Counted from the stretch's first letter, positions 49,200 to 59,645 are shown. The stretch is DNA of 64,000 nucleotides from Dickeya lacustris (GCF_029635795.1 NZ_CP114280.1:2542001-2606000); one strand, 5' to 3'. Made by a program: numbers and translations. Notes: a model not told the origin generated them from the sequence alone.

Positions 49200-51187
49200 A
49201 AGCAGTTGTTTTTGCCTATCATGATCTCGGCTGCGTGGGACTCCGCGCGTTAGTGGCAGCGGGTTATACCGTAGAAGCGGTGTTTACCCACGCAGATAAT
49301 CCAGCGGAAAATCAGTTCTTTGGATCGGTTGCCCGTACTGCGGCGGAGCTGGGGATTCCGGTTTTTGCGCCCGAAGACGTCAACCACCCGCTGTGGGTTG
49401 AGCGTATTGCGGCGATGTCGCCGGACGTGATTTTCTCGTTCTATTATCGCAACCTGTTGAGCGATGCCATTTTGCAAAGCGCGCCGCGCGGTGCATTCAA
49501 CCTGCATGGCTCGCTGCTGCCGCGCTACCGTGGCCGCGCGCCGCTGAACTGGGTATTGGTTAACGGTGAAACCGAAACCGGCGTGACGTTGCACCGCATG
49601 GTGGCGCGTGCCGACGCCGGTAACATTGTTGCCCAGCACAGCGTGGCAATTGACGATGCGGATACCGCGCTCAGTCTGCACCATAAATTGCGTGATGCCG
49701 CCCGCAACGTGCTGGAAACCGCGCTGCCGGCCATTAAAGCCGGTAACGCACAGGAAACCGCGCAGGATGAAAGCCAGGCCACCTATGTTGGCCGCCGTAC
49801 CCCGGAAGATGGCCGCATTGAGTGGCAGAAACCGGCGCGTGCGCTGTTTAACCTGGTGCGCGCGGTGACGGAACCGTGGCCGGGCGCGTTCAGCTTCGTC
49901 GGTACCACCAAATTTATTATCTGGCAGACCAAAATCCGTACCGATTTCCCGGCGGCGAAACCGGGTACGGTGCTCAGTACCTCGCCGCTGGTGGTCGCCT
50001 GTGGTAGCGATGCGCTGGAAATCGTGACCGGGCAGGGCGATAACGGTATTTATCTGCAAGGTTCACAACTGGCTCAAAGCCTTGGCCTGGTGACGGGTGC
50101 CATCCTCAATAATTCACCGATGGTGAGCGTGAAGCGCCGCACCCGCGTCTTGATTCTTGGCGTGAATGGTTTTATCGGCAACCACCTGACCGAGCGTTTG
50201 TTGCAGGAAGATAACTACGAAGTGTTCGGGCTGGACATCAGTTCCGATGCCATTGAGCGCTTCCTCGGCAACCCGCGTTTCCACTTCGTGGAAGGCGATA
50301 TCAGCATTCACTCTGAGTGGATTGAATACCACATCAAAAAATGTGATGTGGTGCTGCCGCTGGTGGCCATCGCTACGCCGATTGAGTACACCCGTAACCC
50401 GCTGCGCGTGTTCGAGCTGGATTTCGAAGAGAACCTGAAAACCATCCGTGATTGCGTGAAGTACAAAAAACGCATCATTTTCCCGTCCACGTCTGAAGTG
50501 TACGGCATGTCTACCGACCCGGTGTTCGACGAAGACAACTCTAACCTTATCGTCGGGCCTATCAACAAACAGCGCTGGATTTACTCGGTATCCAAGCAAC
50601 TGCTGGATCGCGTTATCTGGGCTTACGGCGAAAAAGAGGGGCTGCGTTTCACCCTGTTCCGTCCGTTCAACTGGATGGGGCCGCGTCTGGATAACCTGAA
50701 TGCCGCGCGTATCGGCAGCTCTCGCGCCATCACCCAGTTGATCCTCAACCTGGTGGAAGGCTCGCCTATCAAGCTGGTGGACGGTGGTCGGCAGAAACGC
50801 TGCTTTACCGACATCAAAGACGGTATCGAAGCGCTGTTCCGCATCATCGAAAACAAAAATGGTGTGTGCGACGGGCAAATCATCAACATCGGCAACCCGG
50901 ACAACGAAGCGAGCATTCGCCAGCTGGCAGAACAGCTGCTGGAGAGCTTTGAGAAGCACCCGCTGCGTAACCAGTTCCCGCCGTTTGCCGGTTTCCGCGA
51001 AGTGGAAAGCAGCAGCTACTACGGCAAAGGCTATCAGGATGTGGAGCACCGCAAACCGAGCATCCGTAATGCCAAACGTCTGTTGAACTGGCAGCCTTCG
51101 ATTGAGATGGAGAAAACCGTGGCAGAAACGCTGGACTTCTTCCTCCAGACCGTTGAGAACGGGCAATTTAGTCAGGACGGCGAATAA
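49196..51187 (+). CDS. arnA: Bifunctional ArnA: UDP-L-Ara4N formyltransferase / UDP-glucuronate decarboxylase
   Basis: ArnA has two roles. The C-terminal domain oxidatively decarboxylates UDP-glucuronate to the 4-keto-pentose used by ArnB. The N-terminal domain formylates UDP-L-Ara4N. The protein has 663 residues. The formyltransferase domain (about 1-300) shows [20 protein letters not shown] with the catalytic Asn-His and ADAGNIV with the catalytic Asp. The short-chain dehydrogenase domain (about 315-660) shows [15 protein letters not shown] for NAD and the catalytic YSVSKQ (Tyr-x-x-x-Lys). It overlaps arnC by four bases. Confidence 0.96.
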   Translation: MKAVVFAYHDLGCVGLRALVAAGYTVEAVFTHADNPAENQFFGSVARTAAELGIPVFAPEDVNHPLWVERIAAMSPDVIFSFYYRNLLSDAILQSAPRGAFNLHGSLLPRYRGRAPLNWVLVNGETETGVTLHRMVARADAGNIVAQHSVAIDDADTALSLHHKLRDAARNVLETALPAIKAGNAQETAQDESQATYVGRRTPEDGRIEWQKPARALFNLVRAVTEPWPGAFSFVGTTKFIIWQTKIRTDFPAAKPGTVLSTSPLVVACGSDALEIVTGQGDNGIYLQGSQLAQSLGLVTGAILNNSPMVSVKRRTRVLILGVNGFIGNHLTERLLQEDNYEVFGLDISSDAIERFLGNPRFHFVEGDISIHSEWIEYHIKKCDVVLPLVAIATPIEYTRNPLRVFELDFEENLKTIRDCVKYKKRIIFPSTSEVYGMSTDPVFDEDNSNLIVGPINKQRWIYSVSKQLLDRVIWAYGEKEGLRFTLFRPFNWMGPRLDNLNAARIGSSRAITQLILNLVEGSPIKLVDGGRQKRCFTDIKDGIEALFRIIENKNGVCDGQIINIGNPDNEASIRQLAEQLLESFEKHPLRNQFPPFAGFREVESSSYYGKGYQDVEHRKPSIRNAKRLLNWQPSIEMEKTVAETLDFFLQTVENGQFSQDGE

Positions 51188-51200
51188 AACAGGACTGCGA

Positions 51201-52100
51201 ATGATAAACGTAGGGTTACGGATTGATGTCGATACCTGGCGAGGCACCCGAGTCGGGGTGCCGCGTTTGCTGGAGTTGCTCGATGTGTATGACGTTCGCG
51301 GCAGCTTTTTCTTCAGCGTCGGGCCCGACAACATGGGGCGTCACCTCTGGCGTCTGATTCGCCCTGTATTTTTGTGGAAAATGCTGCGCTCACGCGCAGC
51401 ATCGCTGTATGGCTGGGACATTTTGCTGGCAGGGACGGCATGGCCGGGCCGGGTGATTGGCCGTGGCTTGCCGGAGCCTATCCGCGCAGCGGCGAAGCGC
51501 CATGAGGTAGGGCTGCACGCCTGGGATCACTTTGCCTGGCAAACCTGGGCAGGCGTGTGGGATCAGGCCAAAATGGAACAGCAGACTCGGCTGGCCTATG
51601 AGTCGTTGCAGTCGATTACCGGCGAGCCGGTCATATGCTCGGCGGTGGCGGGCTGGCGAGCAGACCAAACCACGGTTGAGGCCAAGCAGGCATTTGGTTT
51701 TCGCTACAACAGTGATTGTCGCGGCACAGCGCCGTTTCGCCCGCTGCTTAACGACGGCAGCACCGGTACGGTACAAATTCCGGTGACGTTGCCGACCTGG
51801 GATGAAGCGGTGGGGCGCGAAACCAGCGCGGCAGAATTTAACCGCTATATTCTCGATAAGATTCATCAGGATAAGGGTACGCCGGTCTATACCATTCATG
51901 CCGAAGTCGAAGGCATTGTCATGAGTTCACAGTTTAGTGAACTGCTGGCGCTGGCAGAGCAGGAGGGGATTCGCTTTTGCCCGCTCAGTGAACTGTTACC
52001 TGATGACCTCTCAACATTACCCGTCGGGCGCGTAGTGCGCGGCTCCCTTGCCGGGCGCGATGGCTGGCTGGGGTGCCAACAGACCGGGGAGACGGCCTGA
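51201..52100 (+). CDS. arnD: 4-deoxy-4-formamido-L-arabinose-phosphoundecaprenol deformylase
   Basis: ArnD removes the formyl group from the undecaprenyl-linked sugar, making transfer by ArnT possible. The 299-residue protein has the NodB/polysaccharide-deacetylase fold, with the metal Asp in [11 protein letters not shown] and the metal histidines in [14 protein letters not shown]. The C-terminal [10 protein letters not shown] carries a further catalytic His. The ATG giving [11 protein letters not shown] is chosen from alignment and lies 13 bases after arnA. Its end overlaps the arnT start (TGATG). Confidence 0.95.
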   Translation: MINVGLRIDVDTWRGTRVGVPRLLELLDVYDVRGSFFFSVGPDNMGRHLWRLIRPVFLWKMLRSRAASLYGWDILLAGTAWPGRVIGRGLPEPIRAAAKRHEVGLHAWDHFAWQTWAGVWDQAKMEQQTRLAYESLQSITGEPVICSAVAGWRADQTTVEAKQAFGFRYNSDCRGTAPFRPLLNDGSTGTVQIPVTLPTWDEAVGRETSAAEFNRYILDKIHQDKGTPVYTIHAEVEGIVMSSQFSELLALAEQEGIRFCPLSELLPDDLSTLPVGRVVRGSLAGRDGWLGCQQTGETA

Positions 52101-53749
52101 TGAAATACGCACGTCAGACAACGCTGTGGGCGGCGTTGTTGCTGCTTTATTACTTTATTCCTCTCAATGGCCGACTGTTGTGGCAGCCGGATGAAACCCG
52201 CTATGCGGAAATCAGCCGGGAAATGCTGGCCGGTGGCAACTGGGTTGCGCCGCATTTTTTCGGCATTCGCTATTTTGAAAAACCGATTGCCGGTTACTGG
52301 GTGAACAGTATCGGCCAGTGGCTGCTGGGTGATAACAATGCCGGGGTGCGCGCCGGTGCGGTGTTCTCGATTCTGCTCACCGCGCTGTTGGTTTACTGGC
52401 TGGCGGAGCGGTTATGGCAACACCGGCGAACCTCATTGCTGGCGGCGGCCATCTACCTGAGCTGTTTTCTGGTCTACGGCATCGGCACCTATGCGGTGCT
52501 CGACCCGATAGTGACGCTGTGGCTGGCAGCGGCCATGTGCAGCTTTTGGGCGGCGACGCAGGCTGTCACTCGCGCCAGCAAGGTCGGCGGCTACCTGCTG
52601 CTGGGGGTCGTGTGCGCCATGGGCTTCATGACCAAAGGGTTTTTGGCGCTGGCGGTGCCGGTGATAGCGGTGCTGCCGTGGGTGGCGCTGGAAAAACGCT
52701 GGAAAGAGGTGCTGCTGTATGGGCCGCTGGCGATTGTCAGCGCGGTGTTGGTGTCGCTCCCCTGGGCGCTGGCGGTTGCGCGTCAGGAGCCGGATTTCTG
52801 GCATTATTTCTTTTGGGTCGAGCATATTCAGCGTTTTGCCGATTCGGAAAATGCACAGCACAAAGCGCCATTCTGGTATTACCTGCCTGTTCTGGTCGCC
52901 GGTGCGCTGCCGTGGCTGGCGCTGTTGCCTGCCTCGTTAGGCTTTGGCTGGCGTGAGCGCCACCAGCAGCGCGGCGTGTTTTACTTATTGAGCTGGGCGG
53001 TGATGCCGTTCCTGTTCTTTAGCGTCGCCAAAGGGAAACTGCCAACCTATATTCTGCCGTGCTTTGCGCCGCTGGCGCTGTTAATGGCGCGGCGCGCCAC
53101 CACGCTACTCAATCATCGCCTGTTAACCATCAATGGCTGGATCAATCTGGTGTTCGGCCTGCTGTGCGCGTTGGTTGTACTGCTGGTGCTGGCACCGTGG
53201 GGAATCGGCCGCCCGCTCTATCAGCCGCAAGAAACCACGAAAGTGCTGCTGGGCGTTGCGGGATTCCTGTTTTGGGCGCTGGTTGGGGGATGGACGCTGC
53301 GGCGTGCCGCAATACGCTGGTATTGGGCGGCGGCCTGCCCGCTGGGTATTGCCTTGCTGATAGGCATGGCGATCCCTCAGCGCGTGGTAGAAACCAAGAA
53401 CCCACAGTGGTTTGTGCGTAATGTGGCCTCGCCGCTCTCGCAGAGTCGCTATATTCTGGCCGACAGCGTGGGGATGGCGTCGGCTATCGCCTGGGAGCAA
53501 AAGCGCAGCGATATTCTGATGTATGACAATACAGGTGAGCTGGAGTATGGCTTGTCATACCCGGACAGCGCTCATCGAATGGTGTCTGAAGCGGCATTTG
53601 CCGATTGGCTGGCGGTTCATCGGCGTGAGGGCAACGTCTCTTTGGTGCTGATGTTCTCTTCGGAAAATGATCCGATAGTCGGTGTTCCCCCGGCGGATAA
53701 TACTTACCGGCAGGGGCGGGTTGCCTTGCTGTGGTATCGCCAGCAATGA
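52100..53749 (+). CDS. arnT: Undecaprenyl-phosphate-Ara4N:lipid A arabinosyltransferase
   Basis: ArnT transfers Ara4N from undecaprenyl phosphate to lipid A phosphates on the periplasmic side of the inner membrane. The 549-residue GT-C enzyme has about 13 spans. The first periplasmic loop holds the catalytic-metal region [37 protein letters not shown] and [13 protein letters not shown] are strongly conserved, and [20 protein letters not shown] is the polyprenyl-binding region. A soluble C-terminal domain follows. The ATG overlaps the arnD stop. Confidence 0.95.
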   Translation: MKYARQTTLWAALLLLYYFIPLNGRLLWQPDETRYAEISREMLAGGNWVAPHFFGIRYFEKPIAGYWVNSIGQWLLGDNNAGVRAGAVFSILLTALLVYWLAERLWQHRRTSLLAAAIYLSCFLVYGIGTYAVLDPIVTLWLAAAMCSFWAATQAVTRASKVGGYLLLGVVCAMGFMTKGFLALAVPVIAVLPWVALEKRWKEVLLYGPLAIVSAVLVSLPWALAVARQEPDFWHYFFWVEHIQRFADSENAQHKAPFWYYLPVLVAGALPWLALLPASLGFGWRERHQQRGVFYLLSWAVMPFLFFSVAKGKLPTYILPCFAPLALLMARRATTLLNHRLLTINGWINLVFGLLCALVVLLVLAPWGIGRPLYQPQETTKVLLGVAGFLFWALVGGWTLRRAAIRWYWAAACPLGIALLIGMAIPQRVVETKNPQWFVRNVASPLSQSRYILADSVGMASAIAWEQKRSDILMYDNTGELEYGLSYPDSAHRMVSEAAFADWLAVHRREGNVSLVLMFSSENDPIVGVPPADNTYRQGRVALLWYRQQ

Positions 53750-54084
53750 CCGATTATGCGTTGATTTTGCTGGTCAGTTTGCTCACCTGTGCAGGCCAGC
53801 TCAGTCAAAAACAGGCGGCAAGCTGGCAGGGCGGCGGCACCCGACGTAGACATATTATGCTGTGGATGGGCATCAGTGTGTTGTTGTTAGGGCTGGCGAT
53901 GTTGCTGTGGCTGGCGATATTGCAGCGTGTGGCCGTCAGTGTGGCGTATCCGATGTTGAGCCTGAATTTTATTCTGGTGGCGCTGGCGGCGCGCTGGCTA
54001 TGGCAGGAAGCGATTAGCGTGCATCAGTCAGTGGGGATTGTGCTAATTGTGCTCGGAGTCATTCTGATGGGAGTGAGCGTGTGA
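53746..54084 (+). CDS. arnE: Ara4N-phosphoundecaprenol flippase subunit ArnE
   Basis: With ArnF, ArnE flips the lipid-linked aminoarabinose across the inner membrane. It is a 112-residue protein of the small multidrug resistance (SMR/EmrE-like) fold with four spans ([74 protein letters not shown]). The ATG at 53746 overlaps the arnT stop (ATGA), and its own stop overlaps the arnF start. Confidence 0.93.
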   Translation: MTDYALILLVSLLTCAGQLSQKQAASWQGGGTRRRHIMLWMGISVLLLGLAMLLWLAILQRVAVSVAYPMLSLNFILVALAARWLWQEAISVHQSVGIVLIVLGVILMGVSV

Positions 54085-54479
54085 AAGGCTATGGATGGGC
54101 ATTATTGAGTGTGCTGTTGGTGAGTGGGGCGCAGTTATCAATGAAATGGGGGATGTCCCAACTGCCCGCATTGACCGAACCGCTACCGTTCATGTTTGCA
54201 GCGCTGGCGTTGCCGCTGGCTGCCGCTGCGGTGTTTGCCGGGTTGCTGGCGTATGCGCTATCAATGCTGTGCTGGTTTAATGCGCTGCGTTTTTTGCCAC
54301 TCAGCCGCGCCTATCCGCTGTTAAGCCTCAGTTACGTGCTGGTGTGGGGACTGGCGGTGGCGTTACCTATTTTCCCTGATACTTTTAGTACCGGCAAATT
54401 GCTGGCGATCGCGCTGATTATTGGCGGCGTGTGGCTGGTGTGTGGTCGGCACCCCTCACGTTTGCACGATAGATCCTGA
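54081..54479 (+). CDS. arnF: Ara4N-phosphoundecaprenol flippase subunit ArnF
   Basis: ArnF is the partner of ArnE in the flippase. The 132-residue protein has four spans, QLSMKWGMSQLP in the first helix region and LPLSRAYPLLSLSYVLVWGL. It starts with GTG overlapping the arnE stop (GTGA), so translation is likely coupled. It closes the arn operon. No strong intrinsic terminator is obvious before the convergent LysR gene 49 bases away. Confidence 0.93.
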   Translation: MKGYGWALLSVLLVSGAQLSMKWGMSQLPALTEPLPFMFAALALPLAAAAVFAGLLAYALSMLCWFNALRFLPLSRAYPLLSLSYVLVWGLAVALPIFPDTFSTGKLLAIALIIGGVWLVCGRHPSRLHDRS

Positions 54480-54528
54480 TGCTCTTTTTGCCCGTATACG
54501 CGTGTTGTCGGTGACTTATTACCGGTAA

Positions 54529-55467
54529 TTATGGTGATGCAGTGGGCTGAGAAAGCGGTGCTAACTGCTGAATCTGTGCCGCCAGCCAGCGTTCGGCCGC
54601 TCGCTGTTGATGATGCTGATGGTAATAGATTTTGATGCGATAAGGCGGCACTGGGAAGGGCAACTCATGAATGTTACAACTGGTTAGTGTGGCAAGCTGA
54701 CTGGCAGCAAAGCGCGGTAGCGTCATTAGCAGGTTACTTTGTCCGATGATAGCTGGTGCAGCCAGCAGCGATTGCATACGCAGTGCGATGGTGCGCTGTT
54801 GGCCCAGTTTATCCAACTCGTAGTCGATGGCTCCGCGTATTTCATTCCAGGGTGTAATCACCAGATGACGGGCATTCAGGTATTCTTCCAATGATAATGG
54901 TGTCCTATTTTCTCTGAATCGGGTTGCGGTGAGTGCGACGTAATCATCTTCCATCCAATCAATCTCATGAATATCTCCATGTTGCTGATCCGTAAGTTCG
55001 GTAAAGCCAAGGGCGAAATCGATGCGACCGGCTCGTAATTCTTCAAAGGCGACTTTCTGATCGCTATGCCTTAACTGGAATTGAAGATGAGGTGCCAGTG
55101 ACTGGAGCGCCGCAGTTAATACCGGAAAAACGCAAAATGCCGTGTAGTCAGTCACCGAAAACGTAAAGGATTCATGGCTGCTGGCAGGGTCGAAATCAGG
55201 CCGCTGGCTAAACCCTTGCTCCAGCAAACGCAGCCCGTCGCCAATGGTGGCAGCCAGATTTTGCGCGAAAACGGTTGGTCGCATTTCCTGACCCGATCGG
55301 TAAAACAGCTCATCATTCAGCGTCTTGCGTAACCTGCTCAGGGCATGGCTTAACGCTGAGTTACTGATGGCCAATTCAGAAGCCGCGCGAGTGACTGACT
55401 GATGTCGGAAAATGGCATCAAAAACCAGTAATAGATTAAGGTCGAGGCGTCGTAACTGAGGATGCAT
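54529..55467 (-). CDS. LysR-family transcriptional regulator
   Basis: This is a DNA-binding regulator with an N-terminal winged helix-turn-helix (LDLNLLLVFDAIFRHQSVTR, ASELAISNSALSHALSRLRK) and a C-terminal periplasmic-binding-like effector domain. The product is 312 residues from the ATG giving MHPQLRRLDLN. An ATG 13 codons upstream is less likely because a TATAAT sits directly before it. The N-terminal HPQLRRLDLNLLLVFDA resembles NodD/LeuO-like regulators; the ligand is unknown. It is divergent from the GNAT acetyltransferase across 93 bases, a common regulator-target layout. Confidence 0.88.
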   Translation of the reverse strand: MHPQLRRLDLNLLLVFDAIFRHQSVTRAASELAISNSALSHALSRLRKTLNDELFYRSGQEMRPTVFAQNLAATIGDGLRLLEQGFSQRPDFDPASSHESFTFSVTDYTAFCVFPVLTAALQSLAPHLQFQLRHSDQKVAFEELRAGRIDFALGFTELTDQQHGDIHEIDWMEDDYVALTATRFRENRTPLSLEEYLNARHLVITPWNEIRGAIDYELDKLGQQRTIALRMQSLLAAPAIIGQSNLLMTLPRFAASQLATLTSCNIHELPFPVPPYRIKIYYHQHHQQRAAERWLAAQIQQLAPLSQPTASP

Positions 55468-55560
55468 GATATTCACTATAAATTGATAATATTGCACTTC
55501 ATGCATTATAACCTAGCGATTAAGCTTGCAACCTAACGCATTCATTACAAGGATCTTCTT

Positions 55561-56040
55561 ATGACCTTACGTATCCGTTGGGCGGCGCAGCAAGATTCCG
55601 CCACCATCCTGAATTTTATTCGTGAACTGGCCGAGTATGAGAAAGCGCTGCACGAGGTGAAAACCAACCAGCAGGAGATTGAGCAAACGCTGTTTGGCGA
55701 CGGTGCCTCTGCCGAAGCGCTGATTTGCGAATGGAACGGTGAACCTATCGGGTTTGCGGTGTTCTTCACCAGCTACTCCACCTGGCTTGGTCGCAACGGT
55801 ATTTATCTGGAAGACCTGTATGTCTCGCCGCATTATCGCGGTTATGGCGCGGGCAAGGCGTTACTGAAATACATCGCGCGTCTGGCGGTTGAGCGCGGTT
55901 GTGGCCGGCTGGAATGGAGCGTGTTGGACTGGAATCAGCCCGCCATTGATTTTTACGACAGCCTGGGCGCGGCACCGCAAAATGAGTGGATACGTTACCG
56001 GCTTGAAGGCGACAGCCTGCAACAGGTCGCGCAGTCGTAG
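55561..56040 (+). CDS. GNAT-family N-acetyltransferase
   Basis: This is a cytoplasmic acetyl-CoA-dependent acetyltransferase of 159 residues. The acetyl-CoA loop is YVSPHYRGYGAGKALL (R/Q-x-x-G-x-G/A type) and the C-terminal motif is VLDWNQPAIDFYDSLGA. The N-terminal IRWAAQQDSATILNFIRELA and YEKALHEVKTNQQEIEQTLF resemble the diamine (spermidine/spermine N1) acetyltransferase group, so a small amine is a reasonable but unproved substrate. An AAGGATC lies before the ATG. Confidence 0.88.
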   Translation: MTLRIRWAAQQDSATILNFIRELAEYEKALHEVKTNQQEIEQTLFGDGASAEALICEWNGEPIGFAVFFTSYSTWLGRNGIYLEDLYVSPHYRGYGAGKALLKYIARLAVERGCGRLEWSVLDWNQPAIDFYDSLGAAPQNEWIRYRLEGDSLQQVAQS

Positions 56041-56057
56041 CCTGCCAGGACAGCGGC

Positions 56058-56089
56058 AAAAAACAGGCTGTGGAACGCCCACAGCCTGT
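56058..56089 (-). terminator. Intrinsic terminator of the minus-strand oxidoreductase gene
   Basis: ACAGGCTGTGG pairs with CCACAGCCTGT around AACGC (56063-56089). On the minus strand it runs into GTTTTTTG, so it ends the gene stopping at 56142. It could also block plus-strand transcription from the GNAT gene. Confidence 0.85.
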
Positions 56090-56141
56090 AGAGGGTAAAC
56101 GGACACAGAAAGTCATCCCCTCGTTATTTACACAAAGACAC

Positions 56142-56753
56142 TCAATAACCCACGGTAAAACGCTGACGGATGTGCTGTGGTTTCTCCACTTCATCCACTA
56201 ATGCGATAGCGTAATCGGCAAAAGAGATGCTGCTGCCTTGCTCGTTGGCCAACAGCTCGTCTTTACCAAGACGGAAAGCGCCGGTGCGTTCACCGTCGAT
56301 AAACATCATCGACGGCGACAGGAACGTCCAATCCAGGTCGTTGACGGTTTTCAGCAGTTCAAGAAAATCGGCCCCTTTGGTCGCTTCCGCTTTGTAAGCA
56401 TCCGGGAAGTCGGGTTGATCGACCAGACGCTGGCCCGGCGCTACCAGCAGGCTACCGGCACCGCCAACGACCAGATAGCGCTTCACCCCTGCGGCACGCA
56501 CGGCATCGATAAGTGTCTGCGGATCGCTGCTGGTAAAATGGACAGAGCTGATGACGGCATCATGGCCTGCCAGCAACGCCGTTAGCCCTGCTAAATCAAA
56601 CACATCCCCTTTTTTAGCGCTAACGCCAGCCAGTGGCGCGATGTTCTCCGGGTGGCGGGCAATCGCGGTTATCTGGTGCCCACGAGCGGATAACTCTTTT
56701 AGAATTTGTGAACCTGCGTTGCCAGACGCGCCGATCAGTGCAATACGAGCCAT
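56142..56753 (-). CDS. NAD(P)-binding Rossmann-fold oxidoreductase (NmrA/YwnB-like)
   Basis: This is a small cytoplasmic atypical short-chain dehydrogenase or flavin-reductase-like protein. The 203-residue product starts MARIALIGASGNAGSQILKE, whose GASGNAGS is the dinucleotide-binding loop, and continues with GDVFDLAGLTALLAGHDAVIS and LVVGGAGSLLVAPG. DLDWTFLSPSMMFIDGERTG is typical of the biliverdin-reductase-B-like group. The ATG is chosen because the 17 preceding open codons lack similarity. It is divergent from an HxlR regulator, which probably controls it. Confidence 0.87.
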   Translation of the reverse strand: MARIALIGASGNAGSQILKELSARGHQITAIARHPENIAPLAGVSAKKGDVFDLAGLTALLAGHDAVISSVHFTSSDPQTLIDAVRAAGVKRYLVVGGAGSLLVAPGQRLVDQPDFPDAYKAEATKGADFLELLKTVNDLDWTFLSPSMMFIDGERTGAFRLGKDELLANEQGSSISFADYAIALVDEVEKPQHIRQRFTVGY

Positions 56754-56895
56754 GTTTTGTCCCTTATAGTCTTGAATAGAGGAAAGGTCTAATATGTAGA
56801 CCATTGGTGGGGATTATGCGCAAAGCGGGATCGCTGCGCAAGAAGTCACCCGTGTGTTATCTGGTCATCAAGAGCTGACTATTGTGGAGTATGCG

Positions 56896-57282
56896 ATGCC
56901 AAAATCCGTTGCGGAAAAAGAGGTGTTTGTCTTTGAACAGGCCTGCCCGATACGCGATGTGCTTGATCGTATTGGCGATCAGTGGAGCTTGCTGGTGCTG
57001 GAAACGTTGAGTGATGGCACGCTGCGTTTTAATGAGCTGATGCGTTGTATTGGTGATATTTCCAGGCAAATGCTCTCAAAGACGTTGAAGCTGCTGGAGC
57101 AGGATGGGTTTGTCAGGCGAACCATTTATGCCGAGGTGCCGCCTCGGGTGGAATACCAGCTTACCGATCTTGGGCGCTCTTTCCTGCAACCGATGAGGGT
57201 GCTGGTTCAATGGGCGGATGCGCATCACCGTACTATTTGCGAGGCGCGCAAAGCCTACGGGCAAAAAAGGGATAATGCCTGA
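56896..57282 (+). CDS. HxlR-family transcriptional regulator (first)
   Basis: This is a DUF24/HxlR winged-helix regulator of 128 residues. It has the family cysteine near the start (EQACPIRDVLDRIGDQWSLL), often a redox or electrophile sensor. The recognition region is RFNELMRCIGDISRQMLSKT and the wing VRRTIYAEVPPRVEYQLTDLG. The ATG at 56896 lies six bases after GTGGAG; the in-frame ATG at 56854 is less likely. It is divergent from the oxidoreductase gene at 56753. Confidence 0.9.
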   Translation: MPKSVAEKEVFVFEQACPIRDVLDRIGDQWSLLVLETLSDGTLRFNELMRCIGDISRQMLSKTLKLLEQDGFVRRTIYAEVPPRVEYQLTDLGRSFLQPMRVLVQWADAHHRTICEARKAYGQKRDNA

Positions 57283-57301
57283 TGCCAGCAGCGCGCTGGC
57301 C

Positions 57302-57332
57302 GCCAGTCGCGCTACTTGCTAACGCGACTGGC
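57302..57332. other. Inverted repeat between the HxlR and HPPD genes
   Basis: GCCAGTCGCG and CGCGACTGGC form a perfect 10-base stem around an 11-base loop, 20 bases after the HxlR stop. There is no T run. It may close the HxlR message. Confidence 0.45.
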
Positions 57333-57454
57333 ATGATCGGGGCGTGTGGGTTCCTTGTCTGGTTTACCAGCCCGCGAGAGATGATGCAGCGGTACGGTAC
57401 AGGCTTGCTGGCTGTGTGCCGCCTGTAGTCTGCCCACCGTGCTTGTCGTGCCTG

Positions 57455-58540
57455 TTATGCCGCGCCGGTGATGTTGATTTCCCCGCGCGCCAGCTGGTCA
57501 CGCTCCATGGATTCAAACAGCGCTTTGAAGTTACCTTCACCGAAACCCTCATCGCCGTCCCGCTCGATGAATTCAAAAAACAGTGGCCCGATCAGCGTTT
57601 CTGAGAAGATTTGCAGCAACAACTTTTTCTGCCCGTTCAGGGTATTGCCATCAAGCAAAATACCGCGCGACTGCAGCGCCGCAAGGTTTCTGCCATGGCC
57701 GGGCAGCCGTTCTTCCACCATCTGATAATAGCTGTCGGACGGGGCAGACATTAGCGGTACGCCAGCCTGCCGCAGTTTATCCAGTGTGACCAGAATATTG
57801 TCTGTCTGCATTGCAATATGCTGAATACCTTCGCCATTAAAGCGACGCAGAAACTCCTGAATTTGCCCCTGGCTTCCTTCAGCTTCTTCATTGAGTGGGA
57901 TACGTATTTTCCCATCAGGTGCCATCATCGCTTTGGAATGCAACCCGCTGTATTCACCTGCGATATCAAAATAACGAATTTGCTGGAAATTAAATATCCG
58001 GTTATAGAATTCCGCCCAATATTCCATCCTGCCTTGATAGACATTATTGGTTAAGTGATCGAGGGTATGCAGACCAAACCCTTTGGGTTTTCTCTCAACG
58101 CCCGGAATAAAGTCAAAATTAATATCAAAAATATCCAGGTCGTTTGTGTATTTTTCAATGAAATAAATACGTGACCCGCCAATGCCTTCTATTGCCGGGA
58201 TCATGATTTCACCGTGATTGATGCCCTGCACAGCGGCCCTGGCACCGGACTGAATCGCCTGTTCATAGGCGCGGGCGGCGTCTTTTACGTAAAAGCCAAC
58301 CCCACAAGCGCCACAGCCATGCTCCTGTAAAAAGGTATGGGGAAAGCCTGAACTTGAGTGGCTGATGAGAAAGTTAATATTATTTTGTCGGAACAAGGTA
58401 ATATCCCGACGGCGGTGGTGAGCAACACGGGTAAACCCGAGAGAAATGAAGAGTGAAGAGAGCGTTTCTGGCGCAGCAGTAACAAATTCTATAAAAGCGA
58501 ATCCATTCAAATCAAGCGGGTTTTCAAATGCGTTAGTCAT
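57455..58540 (-). CDS. hpd: 4-hydroxyphenylpyruvate dioxygenase
   Basis: The enzyme converts 4-hydroxyphenylpyruvate to homogentisate in tyrosine breakdown, using a non-haem Fe(II). The 361-residue protein has the two vicinal-oxygen-chelate halves. The metal ligands are seen in LHTLDHLTNNV, IQHIAMQTDNI and the late Glu of GPLFFEFIERDGDEGFGEGN. GNFKALFESMERDQLARG is the typical C-terminal helix that gates the active site. AAGGA lies six bases before the ATG. No homogentisate dioxygenase or other tyrosine-pathway gene is nearby, so homogentisate could accumulate and form pyomelanin unless later genes lie elsewhere. Confidence 0.93.
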   Translation of the reverse strand: MTNAFENPLDLNGFAFIEFVTAAPETLSSLFISLGFTRVAHHRRRDITLFRQNNINFLISHSSSGFPHTFLQEHGCGACGVGFYVKDAARAYEQAIQSGARAAVQGINHGEIMIPAIEGIGGSRIYFIEKYTNDLDIFDINFDFIPGVERKPKGFGLHTLDHLTNNVYQGRMEYWAEFYNRIFNFQQIRYFDIAGEYSGLHSKAMMAPDGKIRIPLNEEAEGSQGQIQEFLRRFNGEGIQHIAMQTDNILVTLDKLRQAGVPLMSAPSDSYYQMVEERLPGHGRNLAALQSRGILLDGNTLNGQKKLLLQIFSETLIGPLFFEFIERDGDEGFGEGNFKALFESMERDQLARGEINITGAA

Positions 58541-58855
58541 ATTATTTCCTTTGTCCATAAAGGAGGTGAATAAATCAGGAGCTGATTTTCACGATAAATA
58601 ATAACGTGAACGATGATGGCCGGGTAGCAAATTTTTCTTATTGTAAAAAAAATAAATTAAATCGAAGTAATTTCGCAGGTTAATTTTCCTTGATGTATTA
58701 ATCAAATGCTCAGGTGTTGCGCTTGGCTTGATAGGTACGGTGTTTTGGCCCAAATTTATTTATAAATGGCCTTCGGGCCACTGCCGGAGGCACCGACTTT
58801 CCCGCACACTGGCCGCTATGAGCACGTCGTTTTCAACATAGAAGGAAAGAGTGTG

Positions 58856-59629
58856 ATGAACATTACGCAAATCAGGAATGCCACGCTGAAAATAAACTTT
58901 GCGGGTAAAACGTTTCTTATTGATCCGATGTTGGCGGAAAAAGGCGCTTATCCGGGGTTTGAGGGAACATTAAACAGCCATTTGCGTAATCCGCTGGTGG
59001 ACTTGCCGGTGACGCTGGAAAGCCTGTTTGCGGGTGTCGATGCGGTGATTGTCACTCACACGCATCTTGACCATTGGGATGATGCGGCTGTTACCCATCT
59101 GCCGAAATCATTACCGCTATTTGTGCAACATGAGCATGACCGGGAAATCATTCAGGCCGCCGGGTTTAGCGATGTTCGGCTGTTAAGCGAACAGAGTGCT
59201 TTTAGCGATATCACGTTAAGTAAAACGCCGGGCCAGCATGGCAGCGATGCGATTATGGCAAAGCTTGGCGAAAGATTGGGTGAGGTGTGTGGCGTGGTGT
59301 TTCGTCACCCGCAAGAGAAAACGCTCTATCTGGCCGGAGATACCGTCTGGAATGTTGCGGTGGCTGAAAACCTGATCCGTTATACGCCAGACGTCATTAT
59401 TCTTAATTGCGGCGATGCGCAAATTGTCGGGCTGGGGTCAATCATCATGAACCAGCAGGATGTATTGGCCGTGGCGCAGCATGCCCCCCATGCGACGCTG
59501 ATTGCCAGCCACATGGAAGCGGTGAATCATTCGGCGCTGAGTCGTGCAGCGCTGGCGGATTTTTTGCAGCAAAACGGTGTGGCGCATCAGGTAGTCATCC
59601 CGGCGGATGGCGAGTCCTGTATGCTGTAG
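58856..59629 (+). CDS. Metallo-beta-lactamase-fold hydrolase (UlaG/YtkL-like)
   Basis: This is a predicted cytoplasmic metal-dependent hydrolase of 257 residues. It begins MNITQIRNATLKINFAGKTF and has the metal motif VTHTHLDHWDDAA (H-x-H-x-D-H). Further metal residues are in TPGQHGSD, LYLAGDTVW and ASHMEAVNH. The order resembles the beta-lactamase-2 family near UlaG and Zn-dependent hydrolases of unknown substrate. AAGGAAAGA precedes the ATG; an open frame 30 codons longer lacks support. It lies 16 bases before a GlxA-type regulator, so the two probably share a transcript. Confidence 0.85.
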   Translation: MNITQIRNATLKINFAGKTFLIDPMLAEKGAYPGFEGTLNSHLRNPLVDLPVTLESLFAGVDAVIVTHTHLDHWDDAAVTHLPKSLPLFVQHEHDREIIQAAGFSDVRLLSEQSAFSDITLSKTPGQHGSDAIMAKLGERLGEVCGVVFRHPQEKTLYLAGDTVWNVAVAENLIRYTPDVIILNCGDAQIVGLGSIIMNQQDVLAVAQHAPHATLIASHMEAVNHSALSRAALADFLQQNGVAHQVVIPADGESCML

Positions 59630-59645
59630 TCATTCCGAATCGGTA

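Noticed and set aside
50114..51334. A 406-codon minus-strand frame opposite arnA and arnD.
   Set aside because: Long antisense frames are common opposite GC-rich genes, and this one has no domain signal or ribosome site.
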